A DNA stretch of 64,000 bases from Drosophila pseudoobscura (Eukaryota; Arthropoda; Insecta; Diptera; Drosophilidae), in assembly GCF_009870125.1 (NCBI RefSeq), contig NC_046680.1, forward strand, positions 14,589,501 through 14,653,500, in the 5' to 3' direction. Shown here piece after piece: positions 24,267 through 35,062 of this stretch (position 1 is its first letter; every line of letters starts with the position of its first letter). The notes under the pieces were generated by a model, which saw only the letters and a program-made list of their open reading frames with translations, made no database searches and was not told the origin of the DNA. Made by a program: the position numbers and the translations under genes.

Positions 24267-25008
24267 ATGTCGAAGCCAGCTCTCTACTATGCCACATTGA
24301 GTCCTCCCTCACGCGCCGTTCTGCTCACGGCCAAGGCGATCGGTCTTGATCTTGAACTGCGGTAAGTTCCCACAACCATAATACCCCATATACATATAAA
24401 CCAATTAACCGGAGCCTCCCCGCCCGTACAGGCCAATTAACCTGCAGAAAGGTGAACATCTGACGCCGGAATTCGTCAAATTGAACCCCCAACATACAAT
24501 TCCGACCTTGATAGATGGGGATGCAACGATAATCGACTCGCACGCCATCTGCGCCTATCTGGTGGAGAAATACGGAAAGGAGCAGCAGCAGCTCTATCCA
24601 AAGGACTTGGTGCAGCGCGCCAATGTCGATGCACGTCTGCATCTGGATTCGGGTCATCTGTTCGCCCGCCTGCGTTTCCTATACGAGCCGATCCTGTACT
24701 TCGGTTCGACGGACTGTTCCATTGACAAGATTGCCTACATACAAAAGTGCTACGAGATTCTGGAGGGTTTCCTCAAGGAGCAGCCCTACTTGTGCGGCAC
24801 TGATCTGACCATTGCCGACTTCTGTGCCGTGGCCACAGTCGCTTCGGGGAACGATACCGCTCCAATTGATGAGTTCAAGTTCCCCAAAGTCAACGCCTGG
24901 CTGAAACGTCTTGCGGAGCTGCCCTACTATCAGGAACTGAACGGAGATGGGGCCGAAGAGCTGAAGGCCATTTTCAAAGCCAAGTTGGCCGAGAATCGCG
25001 GCAAGTAG
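24267..25008 (+). CDS. GstE12: Epsilon-class glutathione S-transferase
   Basis: Two exons: 24267-24361 and 24432-25008, giving 223 residues. It conjugates glutathione to electrophiles in the cytosol. The N-terminal thioredoxin fold starts MSKPALYYATLSPPSRAV, with Ser12 in the position of the catalytic serine of Delta/Epsilon GSTs. The glutathione-binding stretch HTIPTLIDGDATIIDSHAI is intact. The C-terminal helical domain carries LTIADFCAVATV, the N-capping box region. I name it GstE12 because of sequence and because the neighbours are the 60E genes, where the isolated GstE12 lies in D. melanogaster. AATAAA lies at 25067-25072. The gene converges with the SOCS-box gene. Confidence 0.9.
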
Positions 25009-25764
25009 TTCCCCTAGCGACTACTTATCCAATCTTTTATGTCTACACATACATTTATCTATGCTTGAATAAACGGCTTTAGTTTTGCAACCCCATGGGG
25101 CATATGGAATACGACAAATTACAGCAACTTTGATCGGTATTTTATTACATTCTTAGCTTACATATAGCAACAATTACTTAGAGGTAAAGCAAATGGAAAA
25201 CGTCTTGAATGGATCGGAACCGAAACGCTAAAAGGCAGGGCGGTGTTGGGTCTGGTCAATATTCTGCTGCTCGTAGATATCCTCTTGGATAGGGGTATGT
25301 GTATGGTAACCCTCCTATTGAGTCTGTAAAATATACACCTACACGATGCTAACGATGGTTATGTTTACAAACATAGTCTCGTATGCGGTTTTTTTCTTTT
25401 TTCAATTTATAATGAACGAAACCAGATATAAAATATAACTAGAACATTTTACAATTATACACCTGCAATAGCAAAGGCTGGCCTGGGAATGGGATTGTTG
25501 TATGGTTTTCAACTGGAAGGTAGGGGAGTGCATCGTCATCAATCCATTACATTAAGCACCCAAGGCCTGCTGTCTGGAATCAAGAGTCAATGTACGAGCA
25601 CTTCAGTTGTGGCTGCTGCTGCTACTGCTGGTACTGGTTGTGGTACATGCTTATAAAAATATGGGTAAACAGACTATCACGATCCACGTTCATGCATACA
25701 CACTCTCTCAGACATTCACACTGTTACACAAGGCTCTATTACATAAAGCCGTCTATGTGTGACA

Positions 25765-26779
25765 CTAATCTCGGCGCAGCAGGAATCTTTTAATGCTTTC
25801 CGGCAGTGGCAGGTCGTTAACCGCATCCTCTGGGACGTGCTCCAGGATTACATTGCGGCAGGCGCTTTGCAGGGACAAAACTGCGGAATCGAACAAGTAG
25901 ACGGTTATAAATATACGGAAAAACATGGCTCGATTGACTGCACTTACTGCCATCGAGCTGGATAATGCGGATCTGCTTGGTGGTACCGTACACATCGATA
26001 ACAACAAATAGGGGTGCCATATTCAAGGGAATTTCCCTGGCGACTGGTCCACGGGAAACTCCATTAATGATGAAATGAAGCTCGCCCCTGGACGGGCTGT
26101 TGGTTGTGGGCACGTAAATGATGCCGATGCGCGAACCTGTGTCAGTGAGCAGAATGTCCGAGTTTCCTTTGCCCATGGCCGGACGCAGCAGTCTTTTTGG
26201 CAGCAGGCCACGCGGTGTCTTTATATGCGGGGCATCGCCCAGTAGGTTTCCTAAGAGAGCAGGCGTTACCAAAAGTTTCACTGCATCAATGGCCGTCTAC
26301 TCACTGTGTGACTGACTATAGGTCTCTGGCTCGATTATGTCGACGGGCTCCTGCCGCTGATTCATATCGAACTTGGAGATCGGATAAATCCAGCTGTTGC
26401 CCATATTGGCCAGGTCGGGCAGAGCAAAGTGCGGAAGGCCCTCGGGGCTTGCCTCAATCACATTGGGAGTCAGCTCGGTGAGGCCCAGGCGCATGTGGCC
26501 CGACCATCCGCGCTCTATCTGCTCAATCTCAATTAGGAATATGTCGCCCGGCGCCAGCGGACGCTCCGAGAAAGCCAATGCATCAGCGAAGCTCGCCCTG
26601 CGATACGCGACGGTAGCATCGTCATCGAGCTGGATGTTTGACCCATGATAGGGATGGAAACGGCTGATCTGGCGCTTCAGACTGCCCACACTGTTCGACA
26701 GCGGATGCTGGTGCGGCGGCTCCGCGTCTGTTGGCCCATCGAGCTGGGCCGCCTGGTCCTGGTTCTGGGCGGCTTCCAT
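25765..26779 (-). CDS. NEURL2-type protein: neuralized repeat plus SOCS box
   Basis: Three exons on the minus strand: 26779-26305, 26250-25948, 25880-25765, giving 297 residues. NEURL2 (Ozz) is a substrate receptor of Cullin-5 ubiquitin ligases. A neuralized homology repeat spans about residues 38-200 ([20 protein letters not shown], then [24 protein letters not shown]). The last ~35 residues are a SOCS box ([14 protein letters not shown]...[12 protein letters not shown]), matching the elongin-BC/Cul5 consensus. The last intron is 67 bases, with donor GTAAGT and acceptor GCAG. The 3' UTR runs to a TTTATT (AATAAA on the minus strand) at 25141-25146. I recall the D. melanogaster orthologue as CG3894. 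Confidence 0.88.
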
Positions 26780-27269
26780 GACGCGTGGGCGTTAATAACT
26801 GGCAGTCAAGTTATGCCCTGTAATTCTTGACCTTCCTTTCCGTGCTATTATTTACCCTTTTTCGTATATATCTATATACCCGACTGTTTTTTGTTGTTTT
26901 GTCGCTGAAATGTTGTTTGACGCGGAAGCAGTGCTGCGAGCTACGACAAAATCTGATAGTGTTGGTTAGGTTATTATTAAAAATTGTTTGTAAAAAAAAG
27001 GCAAAATGTTTCCAAAAAGATTATTTTGGTATTGGTATTATCATCCGAAGAGGTTGTTTTTAATTTTTGATTTAATTTGTTTTAATCTAAAAACATCCAT
27101 GTCGCGATACTTATCGAAAAGAGGAGAGAAAATCATCGCATAGTATCGCATTGCTTGACGTAACCGGAACAGCTGATCTGAATAACGGAGAAAAGGAATA
27201 TTATTGGTAAAACTTGTATTTATTTGACTAAAAAGGAGGGAATTGAGTGACTTGGTGTTTTCCGTAGAA
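26780..27269. promoter_or_regulatory. Divergent promoter interval, NEURL2-like / mS37
   Basis: A 490-base interval between two start codons. CAGCTG at 27170-27175 in the context ACAGCTGATC matches core-promoter motif 5. GATACTTATCGAAAAG and TAGTATCGCA nearby look DRE-like but are not exact. These are the only signals I can support. Confidence 0.4.
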
Positions 27270-27632
27270 ATGCGCATTCCCGGAGCCCTCTATGCAGCAC
27301 GTGGCCGCGCTCCCCAGAGCGAGAAGGATGTACCATTCCAGGAGATTCTGCCGCTGCGCCTGAAGAACACGGTGAGCGGTAAGGCAGACTCTGGATCGGA
27401 TGTGGCCTGTCTGCAGGAGATGGGCATGCTCTTCGCCTGCATGAAGGACAACGAGTTCGTGGAAAAGTACTGCCACAAAGAGATACAGCAGTTCCAGAAC
27501 TGCTTCAAGTGCTACATGGACCGCAAATTCGAGGCCAAGAAAACCGTCAACCAAGGAGTCGTGCAGCCGGGCAACAACCTTAACTATAAGCAACTGAACA
27601 AGTACATGCGTCGCTTCCCTAATCCCGTCTAG
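27270..27632 (+). CDS. CHCHD1/mS37 small mitoribosomal subunit protein
   Basis: A single coding exon of 120 residues. It has twin CX9C motifs, Cys47-X9-Cys57 and Cys68-X9-Cys78, plus a further Cys at 81, forming a coiled-coil-helix-coiled-coil-helix fold oxidised by the Mia40 pathway. The basic N terminus MRIPGALYAARGRAP and the C-terminal stretch NLNYKQLNKYMRRFP fit CHCHD1, a component of the mitochondrial small ribosomal subunit. The ATG at 27270 follows a possible acceptor (TTCCGTAG), so a short 5' UTR intron may exist. The gene is convergent with the SAPCD2-like gene; their stop codons are 89 bases apart, so 3' UTRs probably overlap. Confidence 0.82.
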   Translation: MRIPGALYAARGRAPQSEKDVPFQEILPLRLKNTVSGKADSGSDVACLQEMGMLFACMKDNEFVEKYCHKEIQQFQNCFKCYMDRKFEAKKTVNQGVVQPGNNLNYKQLNKYMRRFPNPV

Positions 27633-27721
27633 AGTAGATCCGACTGTTGAGCCTTTTAATAATACATACACTATTTACAAAGTAGTCGAAGACTTATTCC
27701 CAGTCTTATTCTAGTTCTTCC

Positions 27722-28981
27722 CTAGTAGACCACATCGGCGTCGCCCAGGCCCGCAGAGGACTGGCTCTCGGGGGAGGGCTGGCTGAGCACGAAATTGGAC
27801 ATGGCACGCATATTGTGGAGCTGCTGGAGCTGGTGTGGATGCTGCTGCTGCTGATCGTAGAGATTGCCGCGTTCTAGCAGATCGGAGAGCTTGGACGGCA
27901 TTGCTAGATTGATGTGCAGCGGATAGCCGCCATGCTCCCATGTGTCGGCCAGAATGGCTAGGCTGCGATTCGCCTCCAGAACGCGTGCCCGCTGGAAGTT
28001 GAGGCGCTCTTGCTGCAGCTCCGACCATTGATCCTGCAGTGGATAGAATGGAAAATCAAATTTGGAAGAATACAAGAGCCTTGTTTTACTCACGAATCTG
28101 GTGCCGAGTCGTCCGAAATACTTGATCTGCTCCTGCACGTTGAGCACCTGCTGCATGTACCAGTCCCGCGCCTTCTCCACACCGTCCAGACCAAACAGCA
28201 GCAGCTCCCGCTGCTCCTCCAGCTGCTTGAGCCGCTTCAGCATATTGTAGTCGATGCCGTGCTGGAGCGTGTGTCTGCGGGACTCGCGCCGCTTGCTGCT
28301 CGACTTCTTCGGTGGCAGGGCCAGGTTCCAGTCTGTGGCCGAGGCCGAGGTGGAGGATGATCCACCATCCGCGGATCCGCGATGCTCGAATTGTTCGCGG
28401 GCGGTCTTTAGCGTTAGCGACTTATGCTTGACTGTACCCGCGTTCGCATCTCGCTCGCTGTGCATAAGATTCAGCTGCCAATTCTGGAGGGCGTGGCGAA
28501 TGTCCGCCTTGCCCAAAGCCGGAGGAGATGTGGCCACGGTTGCTGCCTGACGCGGAGGCTTGGGCGGTGGTGCTGGCGATCCGTACTCCAGATCAGCGCC
28601 CAGGCTTTGGGGCTGTGATCGAGGCCGAATCTTTGCTTCGCTCATCTGTTGCTGATTGCGCAGCAGGCATAGCTTCAGGCCGGCACAGAAACGTTCGAAG
28701 GAGAGAAGGCCACAGCTGGGTGTGACCCGGCGCAGAGAGTCCAGGACCCCGCGCGGCAGTCCCTTCGACCCATCGTCCTGCCAACCCTTTTCGATGTCCA
28801 CATACCTCACGTAGCCGCTCTGCTTGTCGTCCAGGATATCGAAGAGCTTCTTCATGGACAGCACGAATTGCTTGGGCAGTGCATCCATGTCCAGGGACTG
28901 TCCTTGGCTGGGACTGTTTCTATTTAGAGCATCGCTGGTGTTGAGGGCCAGCATGCTGGTGCTGGTTTTCTGCCGCAGCAT
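27722..28981 (-). CDS. SAPCD2-like protein (suppressor APC domain)
   Basis: Two coding exons on the minus strand: 28981-28094 and 28033-27722, giving 399 residues from the first ATG after an acceptor at 28990. The N-terminal ~120 residues (DALPKQFVLSMKKLFDILDD..., LPRGVLDSLRRVTPSCGLLSFERF) match the suppressor APC domain of SAPCD2, which in vertebrates binds LGN/Pins and regulates spindle orientation and polarity. A middle coiled coil (MLKRLKQLEEQRELLLFGLD) and a second basic helix follow. The function in flies is inferred from the family. The intron 28034-28093 is 60-63 bases and keeps the frame open if retained. Further 5' UTR exons probably lie upstream of 28990. Confidence 0.75.
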   Translation of the reverse strand: MLRQKTSTSMLALNTSDALNRNSPSQGQSLDMDALPKQFVLSMKKLFDILDDKQSGYVRYVDIEKGWQDDGSKGLPRGVLDSLRRVTPSCGLLSFERFCAGLKLCLLRNQQQMSEAKIRPRSQPQSLGADLEYGSPAPPPKPPRQAATVATSPPALGKADIRHALQNWQLNLMHSERDANAGTVKHKSLTLKTAREQFEHRGSADGGSSSTSASATDWNLALPPKKSSSKRRESRRHTLQHGIDYNMLKRLKQLEEQRELLLFGLDGVEKARDWYMQQVLNVQEQIKYFGRLGTRFVSKTRLLYSSKFDFPFYPLQDQWSELQQERLNFQRARVLEANRSLAILADTWEHGGYPLHINLAMPSKLSDLLERGNLYDQQQQHPHQLQQLHNMRAMSNFVLSQPSPESQSSAGLGDADVVY

Positions 28982-28990
28982 CTTCCTCTG

Positions 28991-30337
28991 AAAGAGAGAC
29001 CCAAAATGGAAAGTGTGTACTCGGATTATGGATGGTCCCACGCAGTGGACTCAATGCATAACTTGAATATTCATGTGAGCCCATTTGGATCTTTCATGAT
29101 TCAGTCAACGAACGGAGTCTAAGACTTAGACAGAGGTGGAGATGTTGATGGAATGTATGATGGGAAAACCAAAGAGAATTGCCTAACCCATGGCTCACAT
29201 CATCTTCCAAAAGGAAAGACTCACGCCCTGAACTTTTGTATACCGTTGCTAAAGGCACTAGTGTTTCTTGACGGACTTATAGGGCACACAAGGAAGGTTA
29301 TTCGCCTTTCAAAAGTTTGCACTGTAAAATCATAAAACTGTCACAGTACCATTCTGCAATGGTATCTAAAGCTACGGCCTCCTTTTCCTGCTTTGTTTCA
29401 TATTTTTTCCCATTGTATGGGATTGTTTATAAACAAAAACTTCACTCAGAATCCAAATGCTTTTGCGAACATCTTGTAACTTTTCTTCCAGACTTGACAC
29501 AAGTTTCCACCTACAAATTGGATTTAAATTTCCCCCAAGCCCAGGCTCTTAAGAAACCAATACTTTTCGGCATTATTCTACGAGTACTTACCTTAAGCTA
29601 TGCGGAAATGTATCCACCAATTCAGAGTGTGATTCTGTGTGGCAGCCTTTTGAGGCCGTTCGTCAAGGCTTTGCACAAGTTTTGCACCTATTTTCGAGTG
29701 GCGGCAGTGGTGGCTCCAATGTGTATGTAATGCACTTCCAGTGCGGCGTCGCGTCGCTTCAGTTCGGTCCAGCTCCCGGCCAAAACACCCAAACCCAACC
29801 GACTGGTTGTGCTGTTGACTGCACACTCGACTATGGGTCTCGAGACTGTGGCGGGCACGCATGCTCAACTGGTTGACTGGCGGCGGGACTGGTTTCGTTT
29901 CTGTTGTTGCTTTTTTCGGTGGATCTTTCAAACACAACACACACACAGATACTCACGAAGAGCATAAGGAGGCACAGGCACCCATACACACACACAAACA
30001 GAGCACACTACCATCGAAGCGGTTTGGCCTAGCCTAAATCCCCGCAAGCGAATCGGCGAGCAGAGAAGAGCGAGAGATAGAGGTGGGGGGGCATTTTAGA
30101 AGAAATATATTTATTTATTAGTAGAAATTCAATGCGCCTGGCTTAATCAGTCAAAGAGGGAGCTAATCGCCTAAGTTAAAATTGTATCTGGTATCTGTCA
30201 CGAACTGCAGACTCTACGCAATCCAAGCCGATGGATCCTTCGCCTGGATCACTAGAATGAGCACTTCATCTCGATCCTTCTCTCTTAGCTGCTAAAGAGT
30301 ATACTTATGCTAAGGATCTAAAGATCTCATGGAGCTC
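28991..30337. other. 5' flank of the SAPCD2-like gene and 3' flank of spz6
   Basis: No coding exon is supported. The stretch holds CA-repeats near 29934-29950 and 29985-29995. A TTTATTTATTA at about 30109-30120 gives AATAAA on the minus strand and is the likely spz6 poly(A) signal, implying a 3' UTR of about 220 bases. The SAPCD2-like promoter probably lies near 29.8-30.0 kb, but no core motif is clear. Confidence 0.4.
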
Positions 30338-33113
30338 TCACAAATCGGCCACTGACTTCCGGCGCACGTATTTGGCAAAGTAGTCCGGACGCCAGCACTT
30401 GCAGGAGCCGGGGATCAAGAACCAGTCGTAGTAGAGACGCACCTGGAAGCAGCCCAGCTCATCGTGCCCATCGCAGTGGGCATCCGCTGGCGCCACGCCC
30501 GCTCCGGCTCCATTCGGACCCGTGGAGGAGGTGCCATCGGAGGCGGTGGCCACACCGGCACGCTTCTGCAGGTACTGCTGATAGGCCTGGAAGTCCTGCA
30601 CCGAGGGCGCCTGGGTGGTCGTTGAGCTGGTGGGCACGGTGTCCTCCGCATTCGGGTAGAAGATCTCTGCAACCAGCAGGCTAACCCAGCGGGGCGAGGA
30701 GAGACATCCACCGTCGAGATAGTGGCACCTGGCCTGGATGCAGCGCGTCACCTCCACCGTCTGGGTGAAGTAGCCCTCGTAGGGGATCTGGACCACATAG
30801 CGCCAGGCGCCCTGGTAGTTCTTTGCGAACACTGGCGTGGCATACTCCACCTTGGCGGGGCAGGGTGTGGGCGGACCCTCATATCTAATGGGTCCCACTT
30901 CCTCCCGTCTCTCTGCTGTGGGCGTGGCAGCGGCGGCACTGCCAGTGTCTCCCTGAATGGCCCGATATAATGTGCAGAATCTAAGGGAGAGAGATAATTA
31001 GGGATTAGCTCAAAGGACCTGTTGCAGTTCGTGAGGGATGATGATGATTCCGATGAAGATTATAGGATTTACTTACACGCCACCGCCATCGCAGAACTTT
31101 CGGGGTTTGCGCTCTTCGGCGGCTCTTTTCTGTTGCTGCTCCCGCTGCTGCTGCTGCTGCTGGTGGTGTCCGTCCTCCTCGTCCAAAGCAGGATCGAAGT
31201 AGCTGTACTCATTGGACTGTATGCCATCGGGGACGCTGCGACGAATGCGTGTGGATCCGGAGCCGGGATAGGGCCTGTCGATGTTGTTGTTGTCCAGCTG
31301 CTCCACGGGCTCGTCGCGTATGATCTGGGTGACCTTGGGCAAGGTGTCGTCGGCCTTCAGCACGGGCAGAGTCTTCGAGAGGAACTTCAGCGTCTGGTTG
31401 CGTATTAGCTCGCTGGAGGGGAAACGAATGGTTGTGGATTTCCTTAGGAATGCGACTCGGTTCTCAGATCAGGTGAAAGACTTACAAGGGATAGGGCTCG
31501 CCAAGCACGTTTTGTCCGAGAGGATTCTTGGGTATCTGTCCCTTGTTCAGATCGCCGCAGATGTTGTGCACGGAGACGGCCGACTTCTTGCCCGCCGCCA
31601 CATCCTTACAGTCCGCATTCACGAAGGTATACGGTGGCGGCCTGACCCTTGGTGGCACGGCGTTCGGGGACTCCACAAAGGCGTAGTAGCCTTCGGGCGG
31701 CTGCTCCTCACCGTAGTCCGTTGCGGGCGATTGCTGCGACTGGCCAAGACCCAAGTGGGCCAGCAGCAGAAAGCTGAGAATTTTCTAAAAATAAAAAGAC
31801 AGTCACAGATGGGGCATGGAGAAACAAATCAAATTAATTGTCGAGTTGAAGTCGAAGTCAGAGTCAGCATGAATGGTCCCGCATTGTGTGGAAAGAAATG
31901 CTCTCTCTCCCTCTCTCTCCGTCTGAGACATTTTTTGTTGTTTGGCGAAAGCGCGAAAGTTGCGGGCTTGAAAATAAACAAACCCGACAACTGAAAATTG
32001 AACTGAAACCAAACTGAAACTGAGATCCGAGACTGAGACTGAGACAGAGACAGAGACTGTGATCTTTGCATCTCTGTGGGCCTGCTGCTCACTTGACCAT
32101 TAAGTGCTGTGGTCCAGGGGCTAGGGGCTAGGGGCTAGGGGACAGGCGACTGGGAACTTTCCCTGAAATTCTGGCCACTTCAATGAAATCAAAAGTTCAA
32201 CAAAGAGATTCAGGTCAAGTCAGTAACATCTCTTTTGTGCTGGTGAGGGCGGCTGGCCTGGCTGCAGTCTTAGACACTTTGGAATTTCTCTGTCATTGCC
32301 ACTACTGCTCTTCCTCAATCTCCTCCCCCTTCTGTCTGTGTTGTTTTATGCCCAAGTGATTCTGCCTGTTTTGGGGTACGATGCGATGATCCCCAAAACC
32401 AAGCTGTGGCATCTCTTGACTTCGTGACATGATTCACAGCACAAATTTGAATTCCGTCTAAAGGGAAATTGGGTCAAAGACTCAGGTCTCGTTTCATTCT
32501 TCTGTTTTCCACTTCTTTGGCCCATTCTAATGAGGCTAAAACTCGTTTGTTACCAAAAAAAAAAAAAACCCCAACAAAAATGAAACGGAGAAACAACAGG
32601 AAAGAATTTGCATGGTAAATATTTGTAGCCTAATTGCAGATTTGAGAATTGACCGCATTTCGGCCCATGGGTGATGGGTGATGGCCAGCAACAACTCCAG
32701 AGGTGGCTCCTCCAGCCAGATAACTCGTTGGGGTGGCGTGTGTGTGCTGTGCTCCAAATGTGTGCATGCTATGGCTAACGGGAAAGTTGCTGCGGCACCC
32801 AGGCTAGAAGAAGGCACCAACGGAACGGAACCGACTAGAACAGAGCCAAAGCCCCACTCCCTATCCTACCACTCGACAGTTAGTTTAATTCATTAGCATG
32901 CTCCAGAATCGGGCCATTTTCCCAGCCACACAGCAGTACCGTACGGCGTACGCGAGTATCGAGCGAGCAAATGTTGTAAAACAAATGACTTGGCCAACGA
33001 ACTTCAGACATGGCAAAAACAGTTAGCACCAGCTATAAGGCGCCCATTCCAATGCCATGCCATCCCATTCCCTTTCCCATAATGACACATACCAACAGTA
33101 AACGATAATCCAT
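30338..33113 (-). CDS. spz6: spz6, spatzle-family neurotrophin-like ligand
   Basis: Four exons on the minus strand: 33113-33093 (seven codons, MDYRLLL), 31784-31486, 31412-31077, 30980-30338, giving 432 residues. Spatzle-family ligands are secreted proproteins that bind Toll-family receptors. The signal peptide is built across intron 1 (MDYRLLL-KILSFLLLAHLG). A pro-region follows, with a furin-like site RIRR before SVPDG in exon 3. The C-terminal cystine-knot domain has FCDGGG, FCTLYRAI, PCPAKVEYATP, EVTRCIQARC, GGCLSSP, then GCFQVRLYYDWFLIPGSCKCW. A low-complexity insert of about 60 residues rich in Ser, Thr, Gly and Ala interrupts the knot domain before the last cysteines. The 1.3 kb first intron separates the tiny first exon. 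Confidence 0.85.
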
Positions 33114-33937
33114 GCTCAATGGGACAATCTTTTCTTCTGGCGATCAACTTCTTTCCGACACGCACACAATAATGGTTTCTCGGTCTCGGTCTCGGTCTTG
33201 GCCTTCTTGAGAGTCGGGTCTCGGTTTTCTTTGATCCGCAGCGCGAACACAGAACAGAACAAGACGCGTCAAGTGCAGCAACTGAACTGAAACTGAGCCA
33301 AGAGTGTGGCAGCCAGCAGACGTTGAACCTCCAGTGGGACTCTGGCTTTGTCGCCTGCTGTTGCTTCTTGAGGCCCGGTCAACGGGCAAGAGCGTGCCGC
33401 AAGAAAGTGGATTGAAAGAAAGCTTTGCCTTGAATTTAGCATACAAGAGAGCTACAGAGAGACGGTGAGAGAGCCCCGAGTCTGGCGCCCGCAACCACTT
33501 TTCGTAGCGGTCTTTCCGGCTGACTTTGCTGGAGATAAAATACATACCCGTACATTACATTACAGTGTAGAATTAAAAATACGGTACGAGTATAATATGC
33601 CGCTTTCCAATTTTCCACAACACTGAAAGAAGCAGCTCCAACCACTTAGGTTAGGCTAGGTTAAGGCTGTAGCTGGAGAGAGGGACGAACCTTCTTCTGT
33701 TCGGCATTCTTCAGATAGACTATGGTGGGTGTTGTCTTCGAGAGAACTCTGCGCAAGCGCGAAGCTTCTGAGTTGGTCTCGAATAAGTGGACAAACCGAG
33801 TATGTAGTGGTTTTTCTCTCAATCCTATTTTGGTTCACCTGATATCCTGTTTATATGTTTGCACATTTCATATAAGTGAAAGGTTGTTTCTAAATAACAT
33901 CCAAATATGAGTTTCCATTATTTCCAACAATTTCACG
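33114..33937. other. spz6 5' UTR/promoter side and gap before the USP gene
   Basis: Bases just above 33113 are probably spz6 5' UTR: a purine-rich stretch with repeated CGAGAC on the minus strand at about 33176-33200. The long open frame 33144-33545 lies in this composition-biased DNA and is not a gene. The rest holds nothing recognisable. Confidence 0.4.
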
Positions 33938-35062
33938 TTTATTTATGAATTCAATGAACATTACACATCGTAATAAAGTTCCTTCCTCTTTTCTATTTCC
34001 TTCCATCTTTCCATAGTCTCCGACCCGATCCTTTTCCTCCGTTCCGTGTATACATGGATGTGTGGTGTATGTATAATTTATATATAATGTATATATAGAG
34101 TACGTATATGTAATAAACATTTTGCAAAAACAATGCCATAGAGTCTTTAAACTGTTATCAATATAATGTTTTGGTGTAGCTTTCTACATTTACAATACAC
34201 CTATTTATAAAGTAATATGTTTCAGTATACAATCTTTATAGATATATCTATATTAATATCTGGTATATAGAACCAATGTGAATCGAAAAAAGTACATACA
34301 TATATTTAGACCGCTGTGCCAGAGCGGTTTGCTTTTATGTGTGCTCAAATCTTACAAGTTTTAGGCAAATCGTTTGGTAAATGGCAAATCAAAGTGTGCA
34401 AGGTAGTCCCCCCCCCCAAGGTAAAGGTATATTTTTACAGCTAGATCTATATAGTATCTATGCATACAGAATTGTAGTTTGAAACTTGGTTTCGCGTGAA
34501 AAAAAGAACTAAACCTAATTGGAAATGCCAAGCACTTCCTCGATACATATCCGGAAGGGGATGGAGGAGAACTATCTATACAGAGAAGCTAGTACTTATA
34601 AGCGGGGGGAGGTGTGGGGAGAACTAAACCGAATCGAAACGAAATTGTACTTCACTGTTTGTTTGGCCTAGTCACTAATATTATAGTTATACAGAATATA
34701 ATGCAATGTCAATTGGTAAAATGTGAACAAGAGTCCTTCTCGTCGTTGGCTTTAGAAAGTGCCATCAAATCAGAATAAATAACCTTAAACTTAATGAATT
34801 CGTAGAGAAGTTTTCATCTCAACTTTTCCACTTAATGCCATATTGCAGCAATCGTATTATGTATATCCTACTAAAGTAAACCGTGTTGTATAACGTCCTC
34901 GTAATGCTTATCGATCGTTCTTAAACGGTAAAAATATCAATATAAAGTAAACTTTAGGCTTAAATCTATAGTGCGTTTTTGTGTGTGTGTCCGTGTTCTG
35001 CGTCCTGTTTCCTGCTTGTGTGTTGTGTGTGTTCTGTGTTGTAGATAGCCCGATATCGCCAC
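33938..35062 (-). other. Probable 3' UTR of the USP gene
   Basis: AT-rich and non-coding, continuous with the USP stop codon at 35065-35063. TTTATT at 33938-33943 provides AATAAA on the minus strand at the far end, giving a 3' UTR of about 1.1 kb. An 11-base C run occurs near 34408-34418. Confidence 0.45.

Noticed and set aside
33144-33545. 133-codon minus-strand open frame upstream of spz6
   Set aside because: It lies in repeat-like CGAGAC-rich leader DNA, and its product is low-complexity Arg/Ser sequence with no family resemblance.
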